NCBI GenBank assembly: GCA_030680415.1
Contig: JAUXVE010000017.1
Coordinates: forward strand, 1 to 32,840
Length of the DNA stretch: 32,840 nucleotides
DNA from: Rubrivivax sp.
GTDB lineage: Bacteria; Pseudomonadota; Gammaproteobacteria; Burkholderiales; Burkholderiaceae_C
Reading direction: 5' to 3'
Positions 1-5,022 of the stretch are shown piece after piece. The notes beneath the pieces are model-generated. The model did no database searches. It was not told the DNA's origin and saw only the letters and a list, made by a program, of their open reading frames with translations. The translations under genes and the position numbers were made by a program. How positions within the stretch are numbered: position 1 is the stretch's first letter; every line of letters begins with the position of its first letter.

Positions 1-203
1 GCAACCAATGATCGAGAACCAAGTGTGCGGTGATCTGGCGGCTGGGGAATACGGAATACAGGCTGAACAAGGTGAAAATGCGGGGACGGCCGCAGTGAAG
101 CGTTCGTCCCTATTGACGGGGGTGGCTAATGGGTGACCCCAGAACCCCAAAGGCCTTAAGAAGTTAAGACCTGACCCCGCTATTCGTCGAAACAAGTGGC
201 ATC
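1..203. other. non-coding stretch before vapBC-1
   Basis: No convincing gene is visible here; all frames are broken by stops. It contains a short inverted repeat (GGGACG at 83-88, CGTCCC at 105-110) and a half copy of the palindromic repeat that recurs through the first 2.8 kb (TTAAGACCTGACCCC at 164-178). It is probably the eroded edge of the accessory patch. Confidence 0.5.
164..178. repeat. half copy of 49-bp REP-like palindrome (copy 1)
   Basis: The right arm TTAAGACCTGACCCC is identical to the right arm of the full copies at 1028-1076 and 1796-1844. The matching left arm is degraded or absent. It lies upstream of the first toxin-antitoxin operon. Confidence 0.75.
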
Positions 204-209
204 TACAAT
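204..209 (+). promoter_or_regulatory. possible -10 box of vapBC-1
   Basis: TACAAT matches the sigma-70 -10 consensus at five of six positions and lies 27 bases before the ATG at 237. No good -35 box is visible, so the call is tentative; toxin-antitoxin promoters are often weak and autorepressed. Confidence 0.35.
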
Positions 210-236
210 GGTCTGTCGTCACCCATTAAGCATGCC

Positions 237-506
237 ATGAGCCAATCCATAACCATCGACCGCGCCGGGCGGATCGTGTTGCCCGCCGAACTGAGACGCC
301 GGTTGAACCTGGGCCCCGGGTCACGCCTGTTGCTGGAAGTGGTGGCGCAGAAGATCGAATTGACGCCTGAGCCGCAGCAGACGGCAGAACTGGTCTTGAG
401 CGCCGGTCGGCGTACCGTCTTGCGCCCCAGCGGCAAGGCCTTCGACGCGGCGGCTGCCACACGGGCAGAGCGGGAGGCCCAAGCCGAGCGAGGTGGTCGC
501 CGGTGA
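237..506 (+). CDS. AbrB/MazE-type antitoxin (VapB-like), vapBC-1
   Basis: An 89-residue protein whose first about 45 residues form a SpoVT/AbrB swapped-hairpin DNA-binding domain: the pattern SITIDRAGRIVLPAELRRRL followed by a GSRLLLE strand is typical. The C-terminal half is charged and low in complexity, as expected for the part of an antitoxin that wraps its toxin. The ATG at 237 was chosen because the DNA-binding domain starts immediately after it. The stop codon overlaps the GTG start of the PIN-domain gene by four bases, so the two are translationally coupled. By family knowledge the pair forms a type II toxin-antitoxin complex that represses its own promoter. The specific target RNA of the partner cannot be read from the sequence. 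Confidence 0.85.
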   Translation: MSQSITIDRAGRIVLPAELRRRLNLGPGSRLLLEVVAQKIELTPEPQQTAELVLSAGRRTVLRPSGKAFDAAAATRAEREAQAERGGRR

Positions 507-928
507 GCCTTTTTCTCGACACGTCGGTTCTTCTCGCGTCACTCGATCCCGACGAACCCAACCACGTAGCCTGCGACAGGCTGGTCGCCTCGGGCGGGCA
601 CGGGGTCTACATTCATGCGCTGGCCGAGACCTTTTCCATCCTTACCGGTGGGAAACAGGGCAGGCGGCTGAGCGCAGCGCTGGCGGCGCGCTTGATTCAG
701 GACAGCGTGCTGCCCTACGTCCGGGCCGAAGTGCTTTCCGGCCCCGAGATGACGCTAGCGCTGGCGGAGTGCGAAAGCCGCGGCGTGCGCGGGTGTGCCA
801 TCTACGACTGGCTGCACCTGGCTGCCGCCCGCAATGCCGGGGCCGAAGCGCTGGTAACGCTGGATCGGCGCGATTTCCAGTCACTCGCACGTCCAGGTGA
901 CCCGCGCATCGATGACGTCACCCCCTAG
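503..928 (+). CDS. PIN-domain ribonuclease toxin (VapC-like), vapBC-1
   Basis: A 141-residue PIN-domain protein. The expected acidic metal-binding positions are visible: D6 in FLDTSVLL, E42 in HALAETFSIL, D102 in IYDWLHLAAA and D121 in TLDRRDF. The length is normal for VapC toxins and no catalytic residue appears lost. The start is GTG at 503, overlapping the antitoxin stop. PIN toxins of this kind cleave RNA, commonly tRNA or rRNA; the target is not predictable here. The stop codon ends two bases before a half copy of the 49-bp palindrome, so the operon is bracketed by that repeat. Confidence 0.88.
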   Translation: MSLFLDTSVLLASLDPDEPNHVACDRLVASGGHGVYIHALAETFSILTGGKQGRRLSAALAARLIQDSVLPYVRAEVLSGPEMTLALAECESRGVRGCAIYDWLHLAAARNAGAEALVTLDRRDFQSLARPGDPRIDDVTP

Positions 929-951
929 GGGTCAGGTTTTAACTCTTAAGT
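928..951. repeat. half copy of 49-bp REP-like palindrome (copy 2)
   Basis: It begins GGGGTCAGG and continues TTTTAACTCTTAAG, matching the left half of the full repeat. It touches the stop codon of the first PIN toxin gene. Confidence 0.65.
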
Positions 952-962
952 CCTCCGTCGTC

Positions 963-1011
963 GGGGTCAGATCTCAAGTTTCAAATCCTTGAGGAGTTGA
1001 GACCTGATCCC
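963..1011. repeat. 49-bp REP-like palindrome (copy 3, diverged)
   Basis: Arms GGGGTCAGATCTCAAG and GAGTTGAGACCTGATCCC form an imperfect palindrome of exactly 49 bp, the same length as copies 4 and 5. Both arms carry matching substitutions relative to the other copies. Confidence 0.75.
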
Positions 1012-1027
1012 AATGACCATTGGTGTT

Positions 1028-1076
1028 GGGGTCAGGTCTTTAGTTTGAAGGTCTTGAGAATTTAAGACCTGACCCC
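1028..1076. repeat. 49-bp REP-like palindrome (copy 4)
   Basis: A full copy with arms GGGGTCAGGTCTTTAG and TTTAAGACCTGACCCC. It lies eight bases before the -35 box of the second toxin-antitoxin operon. Confidence 0.85.
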
Positions 1077-1083
1077 GGTTGCC

Positions 1084-1111
1084 TTGACATCAGATGCAAA
1101 AATACTAGCAT
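1084..1111 (+). promoter_or_regulatory. sigma-70 promoter of vapBC-2
   Basis: A perfect -35 box TTGACA (1084-1089) is followed after 16 bases by TAGCAT (1106-1111, four of six matches to TATAAT). The predicted transcription start, about 1118, is only a couple of bases before the ATG at 1120 and no Shine-Dalgarno sequence is visible, so the mRNA is probably leaderless. Confidence 0.55.
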
Positions 1112-1119
1112 CACGCATC

Positions 1120-1359
1120 ATGCGCACCACCATCGATATCGACGACCCGATCCTGCGTGACCTGAAGCGGCTGCAGCAGCGCCAAGGCAAGTCGCTGGGG
1201 CGTTTGGTTTCCGACCTGCTGGCGCAATCTCTGGCAACCCAGCGTGGGGAAGGGGCCGCGGCGCAGCCCTTCGCGTGGACCAGTCGGCCCATGTCGGCCC
1301 GCGTGGACCTGACCGACAAGCACGCCTTGCTGGACGCGATGGACGACTTCAGGCCGTGA
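1120..1359 (+). CDS. ribbon-helix-helix-type antitoxin (VapB), vapBC-2
   Basis: A 79-residue protein beginning MRTTIDIDDPILRDLKRL, a pattern typical of VapB antitoxins with an N-terminal ribbon-helix-helix DNA-binding domain. The C-terminal portion, which includes an FAWTSRPM segment, is the likely toxin-binding arm. A TTG 36 bases upstream in the same frame would extend it, but that codon lies inside the perfect -35 box, so the ATG at 1120 is preferred. The stop overlaps the GTG start of the PIN toxin by three bases. The protein should neutralise the adjacent toxin and autoregulate the operon; this is inferred from the family. Confidence 0.85.
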   Translation: MRTTIDIDDPILRDLKRLQQRQGKSLGRLVSDLLAQSLATQRGEGAAAQPFAWTSRPMSARVDLTDKHALLDAMDDFRP

Positions 1360-1790
1360 GTTTCGGCATCGACGTGAATCTCTTGCTGTATGCCAGCGAC
1401 GAGAGCAGTGCGCAGCATCCCCGCGCGAAGGCATTCCTGCAGCGCTGCGCGAGCGAAGGCCAGGTGTTCTGCCTGGCATGGCTCACGGTCATGAGCTACT
1501 TGCGCATGGCCACGCACCCAAGCATCTTTGCGCGCCCGCTCACGCCCGCTGAAGCCGCGCACAACGTGGCGGCCCTGACATCGCTTCCCCACTGCCGCGT
1601 GATAGGTGAACAAGAGGGGTTCTGGGATGTCTACCAGCGCGTCACCGCCGACGTGCCTGCGCGCGGAAACCTGGTTCCCGACGCCCACTTGGCGGCCGTG
1701 CTGCGCCAGAACGGCGTTGCCTGTCTGTACACGCACGACCGGGACTTCCGGAAGTTCACGTTCCTCGAGATCCGGGACCCGCTGACTTAA
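1356..1790 (+). CDS. PIN-domain ribonuclease toxin (VapC), vapBC-2
   Basis: A 144-residue PIN-domain toxin starting at GTG 1356, inside the end of the antitoxin gene. Visible motifs are FGIDVNLLLYA with D6, the FLQR helix, SYLRMATHP, VPDAHLAAV with D109 and YTHDRDF with D128 and D130. The phrase YLRMATHP followed by PLTPAEA places it in the VapC subfamily often annotated as TA system VapC family ribonuclease. At the position near residues 46-48 where many PIN proteins have a glutamate, I read T-V-M-S; whether the metal site is complete needs an alignment. A 49-bp palindrome begins five bases after the stop. Confidence 0.88.
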   Translation: MSFGIDVNLLLYASDESSAQHPRAKAFLQRCASEGQVFCLAWLTVMSYLRMATHPSIFARPLTPAEAAHNVAALTSLPHCRVIGEQEGFWDVYQRVTADVPARGNLVPDAHLAAVLRQNGVACLYTHDRDFRKFTFLEIRDPLT

Positions 1791-1795
1791 AGGAT

Positions 1796-1844
1796 GGGGT
1801 CAGGTCTTCAGTTTCAAGCCCTTCAAACCTTAAGACCTGACCCC
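1796..1844. repeat. 49-bp REP-like palindrome (copy 5)
   Basis: A full copy with arms GGGGTCAGGTCTTCAG and CCTTAAGACCTGACCCC, positioned between the second toxin and the 3' end of the transposase gene. The transposase stop codon falls inside it. It is followed at 1845-1878 by short tandem remnants of AACTGTGACCTGACCCC. Confidence 0.85.
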
Positions 1845-2740
1845 AACTGTGACCTGACCCCAACTGTGACCCCAACTGCCCGCTGAACCAGCTGGCTCAC
1901 CCGCGCCACCGAAAGCCCCAGCTCTCGGGCCATGGCGGTCATCGTCAGGCCACCTTCGTGGTAGGCGCGGTACAGCGCCTCTTCCCGCGTGCTGCACGAC
2001 GCGAGCCACTCCGACAGCGGCCTTGGCTGTGGCGGCACAACAGCGCGCAGCGGCGGCGGCGTTGCGGGCGGTGCGATGACCTCGGCGGTGCCGCGGGCCT
2101 GCATGCGTTCGACGAAAGCGTCGTCGCCCAGATAGACCTGCTGGCGCAATGCACCGGCCCAGAGCGGTGCGTCGCGCGCCGTGGCCACCAGGTCGGCGTA
2201 CCGGCGCGCCGCCTGCTGCTGCTCGGCAGGGCTTGCCGGCGTGCGACCCAGGAGCGCGCCGTGCACCGTGGCGGCGTCCAGCCACGGCGGCGCCTGCCTC
2301 GCGCCCGTAAGCGCCCGGTAGCTCGACCACGGCCAGTCCTGCGCCGAAGCCACCACGCCGGCACGCACCGGGTTCAGGTCGACGTAGCGGCAGACCTCCA
2401 GCAGATAGGCGTCGCGGTCCACCAGGATGGCCTTGTAGCGCCCCTGAAAGACGTGCCCCACCTTGCCGTGGCGGCGGTTGACGCGCTGCGTGAACACGCC
2501 GTTGACGTGCCGCATCAGCGCCGACAGATTCGGCTGCCGCGTGCACAGCACCAGGTGGTAGTGGTTGTCCATCAGGCAGTAGGCCAACGCGCAGGCGTCG
2601 AAGCGCTCCAGCGCCTGCGCCAGCAGGTCGACGAACAGCAGCCGGTCCTGGTCGTCCAGGAAGATCGGCTCCCGGCGGTCGCCACGGGCGGTGACGTGAT
2701 ACACCGCTTGGGCGAATTCGATGCGATGAGGGCGGGCCAT
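1823..2740 (-). CDS. REP-associated tyrosine transposase (Y1_Tnp / RAYT)
   Basis: A 305-residue protein of the Y1 single-strand transposase family (Transposase IS200-like fold). It shows the N-terminal YHVTARG motif, the HUH-type metal motif NHYH (H60, H62), and the probable nucleophile Y119 in CRYVDLNPVRAG. A C-terminal helix-turn-helix (LTMTAMARELGLSVARVSQLV) follows a variable linker. RAYT proteins bind and cleave the palindromic repeats near which they reside, which fits the 49-bp repeats on both sides. The ATG at 2740 lies only a few bases from a repeat half-copy and has no clear Shine-Dalgarno. The final about 20 residues are encoded by repeat DNA, suggesting the original C-terminus was replaced or extended. 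Confidence 0.88.
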   Translation of the reverse strand: MARPHRIEFAQAVYHVTARGDRREPIFLDDQDRLLFVDLLAQALERFDACALAYCLMDNHYHLVLCTRQPNLSALMRHVNGVFTQRVNRRHGKVGHVFQGRYKAILVDRDAYLLEVCRYVDLNPVRAGVVASAQDWPWSSYRALTGARQAPPWLDAATVHGALLGRTPASPAEQQQAARRYADLVATARDAPLWAGALRQQVYLGDDAFVERMQARGTAEVIAPPATPPPLRAVVPPQPRPLSEWLASCSTREEALYRAYHEGGLTMTAMARELGLSVARVSQLVQRAVGVTVGVRSQLGSGLKV

Positions 2741-2742
2741 GG

Positions 2743-2766
2743 GCTTGAAGTTTAAGACCTGACCCC
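2743..2766. repeat. half copy of 49-bp REP-like palindrome (copy 6)
   Basis: The sequence ends TTTAAGACCTGACCCC, identical to the right arm of copy 4. It separates the transposase start codon from the truncated permease remnant and marks the right border of the repeat-transposase block. Confidence 0.75.
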
Positions 2767-3131
2767 TTTGAGCCCGGCGGCGGCGTTGTTGCTCATCAGT
2801 TCGGTCAGGATCCAGGTCACGACCAGCACGATGGCCAGCGCCCAGTAGGGGCCGAAGTCCTCGGCCCCGGTGAGTGAACGGAAGTCGACTTCCTTGATGG
2901 TGCGGCGCGCCAGCGTCGAGGTGCCCGCCACCACCACTTCCACCAGTTGTCCAGCGGCAGCTGGTAGTGCTGGCCGTGGGTTTCCAGGCCGTCGAAGCGC
3001 AGCAGCAGGTCCAGCCGCGTCACGTCGCCGGTGAAGACGAGCAGGTCGCCGGCGCGGATGATCTCGTCCGGCTCGACGGGCGCAACGACCTGCCCTTCGC
3101 GCACGATCTCGGTCAGGAACAGGTGCGCCCT
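2767..3131 (-). pseudogene. remnant of an SLC13-family permease (TrkA-C region), frameshifted
   Basis: Reading the minus strand from 3131, one frame gives AHLFLTEIVREGQVV, then DEIIRAGDLLVFTGDVTRL, up to LPLDN near 2950. Continuing requires a shift of one base into the frame that gives VEVVVAGTSTLARRTIKEVDF, then a membrane segment ending ILTELMSNNAAAGL. The TrkA-C-like ligand-binding segments and the NNAAA motif before a terminal membrane helix are characteristic of SLC13/DASS-type anion permeases. The N-terminal half, the second TrkA-C repeat and the end are missing. One side abuts the palindromic repeat and the other the hicBA pair, so this is a dead fragment. Confidence 0.7.
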
Positions 3132-3369
3132 ATCTGTTCAGGGCGTCGTAGAACTGTCTGACACTAACGCCGGCCTGCCGAGCCATGTACATCACGAGGG
3201 AGTCGGCGAATGGCTGTAGATGAGTGTCTATCGTCATCTTGCGGAAAGGTAGTGGGTCGTAGCGAACCCAGTTCTCATGTCCGCCTTCGCTGTTGCGGTA
3301 CTTGAAGCCAAGATTCTTGGCGATCAGGCGAACCTCTTTGGCCGTCAGCGGCCTCTTCCATCGGCTCAC
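3130..3369 (-). CDS. hicA: HicA-like toxin (mRNA interferase family)
   Basis: A 79-residue basic protein with the HicA layout: an N-terminal LTAKEVRLIAKNLGF helix, a GGHENWVR segment at the position of the family's GSHHxW motif with its catalytic histidine, and a C-terminal helix MYMARQAGVSVRQF equivalent to the lkqaGis end of HicA. By family knowledge HicA proteins are double-stranded-RNA-binding-fold ribonucleases that cleave mRNA. The gene overlaps the upstream HicB-like antitoxin by four bases. The surroundings are less GC-rich than neighbouring core genes, which agrees with recent acquisition. The match is by motif and context, so a divergent HicA subfamily is likely. Confidence 0.72.
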   Translation of the reverse strand: MSRWKRPLTAKEVRLIAKNLGFKYRNSEGGHENWVRYDPLPFRKMTIDTHLQPFADSLVMYMARQAGVSVRQFYDALNR

Positions 3370-3698
3370 ACTGCGGCGAGTTTGAGAGGAAGCGCCTCAG
3401 AGTAGACGAACAGGTTACGGCCATGCTTCAGCATGGTACGAAGCTGGCAAAACCTGTACACGAGCCTGTCGGTCAATGGCCCCTTGCGATAAAGCAGAGC
3501 GGGGGCATGCTTGCGATCAACGGTCAGTGCTTCGCCGATGTAGCTGGCAATCTGCGCGTGCAGTTTCTCTCGGGCCTCATGTAGCGTCGATCCCTGGGCG
3601 GCCAAAGTAAGGTCAACGCACATCGCAACGAACACATCCCCCTCGCGGCGCGCTAGGCAGCGGACGATCAAGTTCTGTGGGCGCATGCCGTTCTCCAT
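3366..3698 (-). CDS. hicB: HicB-like antitoxin
   Basis: A 110-residue protein whose central stretch, DVFVAMCVDLTLAAQGSTL followed by HEAREKLHAQI, matches the HicB partial RNase H-like fold (xxVAxCxDLxLxAQGxTxxEA). It is cotranscribed with and overlaps the HicA-like gene, with antitoxin first. Two in-frame starts exist: ATG at 3698, and ATG at 3686 with a good GGAG six bases before it. The shorter form may be the real one. The C-terminal 35 residues, with a basic YRFCQLRTMLKHGRNLF segment, do not resemble a classical HicB DNA-binding domain and may contact the toxin instead. Confidence 0.7.
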   Translation of the reverse strand: MENGMRPQNLIVRCLARREGDVFVAMCVDLTLAAQGSTLHEAREKLHAQIASYIGEALTVDRKHAPALLYRKGPLTDRLVYRFCQLRTMLKHGRNLFVYSEALPLKLAAV

Positions 3699-4029
3699 TG
3701 ATGGCTCTTCGTGGCACCGTGCGGCGCTGGCCGTCCGCTATTGTGCACCGCAGCAAGAGTCAGCGCCACAGCCTTGGCTACGGCCTTACAGATCTTGCCA
3801 CAATGGCGCCGCCATGGTTGTCCCTTGGGTTCTGGTGGCTTAGATGCTTTGGTCACTTCAGCACGACATGTTGAGCCAAAGATGACTCCCTGTGCTGCGT
3901 CTGGCGCGGCAAGACCGACCAGACCAGTGTGACTCATGCCGGCGCAGCCGGTTCCACTGCGGTAGAGCATCAGGCCTGGAAACTGTTACGGTCTTACCGC
4001 CAAACTGAACCATGACCGAATTCAAGACC
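3699..4029. other. gene-free stretch upstream of hicBA
   Basis: About 330 bases with no supported gene. A minus-strand reading frame covers most of it but has no recognisable motif and overlaps the HicB start. The segment presumably carries the hicBA promoter, but I found no convincing pair of promoter boxes. Confidence 0.4.
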
Positions 4030-4887
4030 CTATTGCCGCACCGGGCCTTCGAAAAGGTTGCCTTCGTCCACCACTTCCACGGGCCCGGCCAGGCGTTCAT
4101 GCCACACGTGGAGGAAGCGCGCCGGCGCCTCGGGCGTGCCGGCGTGGTGGTTGACGAAGCGGTTGTCGCGCAGCACCAGCCGCCCGCCGTAGCGGCCACC
4201 GGCCTCGGCGCCCATGCTCAGCATTGCCGGGTTCTGCGTGCGGGCAGACTGCTCGATGCGGTTGCCTTGCACCAGGTTGTCGCCGCCGTTCGGGAATTCC
4301 AGCTCGTACGAGGCTTCGCCGTCGGGGCCGTCGACGAGATCGTTCCACAGGATGCGGTTGACGGCTGCGCGGCTCTTGAGCAGGTGCCCACGCCAGCCGT
4401 TGCCGAAGCGGCTATACATCACCACGCAGCTGCCGATGGCGCCCACGTACAGCAGGTGGTGCAGCAGCCCGCTGTCGTGGCGCGGCGCGTCGCCGAATTC
4501 GCAGTGGCGCACGACCAGGTGCATGTCGGCCCGGCCGGCGCTGAGCAGGCCCATTTCGTTGTCGAAGAAGCGGCAGCGGTCCAGCGTCAGCGTGCCCGAC
4601 TCGAAGCGGATGCCGGCGCCGTTGCCGGCCGGCACGCGCGCGCCGCGAAACTCCAGGTTCTCGATGCGCACGCCCGGGGCCCGCACGACAAGGATGGCCT
4701 TGCCTTCGGCGTGCCGGCCTTCCGCCAGCAGGGTGGCGCCTGCGCCCAGGCCGCGTAGCGTCAGGCCGGGTTGGGTGACAACGCCGACGTCGCCAGCGTA
4801 GATGCCAGCCTGCAGCGTGATGGTGTCTCCGGCCACGGCACGGCGCAGCGCCTGTGCCAGCGTACGCAAGGGCAGGTCGGGCCCCAC
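4030..4887 (-). CDS. right-handed parallel beta-helix repeat protein, 5' end frameshifted
   Basis: The 285-residue open frame starts at GTG 4887 and encodes a pectate-lyase-like solenoid: short strands with repeated patterns such as GVRIENLEFRG, LTLDRCRFFDN, LVVRHCEFGD, GDNLVQGNRIEQS and LVLRDNRFVNH. The frame starts abruptly at GPDLPLRTLAQAL, where relatives have a signal peptide just before. A signal-like sequence (TRRVWLWAPALLWPG then SRAAAEGG) exists in another frame from TTG 5018 or GTG 5015, directly after the stop of the VanZ gene. Adding one base to the run of five C at 4906-4910 would join the two. The protein is probably exported and linked to polysaccharide or surface biology; no enzymatic residues are assigned. 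Confidence 0.75.
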   Translation of the reverse strand: MGPDLPLRTLAQALRRAVAGDTITLQAGIYAGDVGVVTQPGLTLRGLGAGATLLAEGRHAEGKAILVVRAPGVRIENLEFRGARVPAGNGAGIRFESGTLTLDRCRFFDNEMGLLSAGRADMHLVVRHCEFGDAPRHDSGLLHHLLYVGAIGSCVVMYSRFGNGWRGHLLKSRAAVNRILWNDLVDGPDGEASYELEFPNGGDNLVQGNRIEQSARTQNPAMLSMGAEAGGRYGGRLVLRDNRFVNHHAGTPEAPARFLHVWHERLAGPVEVVDEGNLFEGPVRQ

Positions 4888-5022
4888 GCTGTGGTGCCTG
4901 GCGGGCCCCCTTCAGCCGCAGCCCTTGAGACGCCGGGCCAAAGCAGTGCCGGCGCCCATAACCAGACGCGGCGGGTCAGGGCACACGGTGATGAAGACGA
5001 CGAGATCCTGACCACCAAGAGG

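Noticed and set aside
3668..3970. 100-residue minus-strand frame upstream of hicBA
   Set aside because: No recognisable motif, no ribosome-binding site, and it overlaps the HicB start; treated as spacer.
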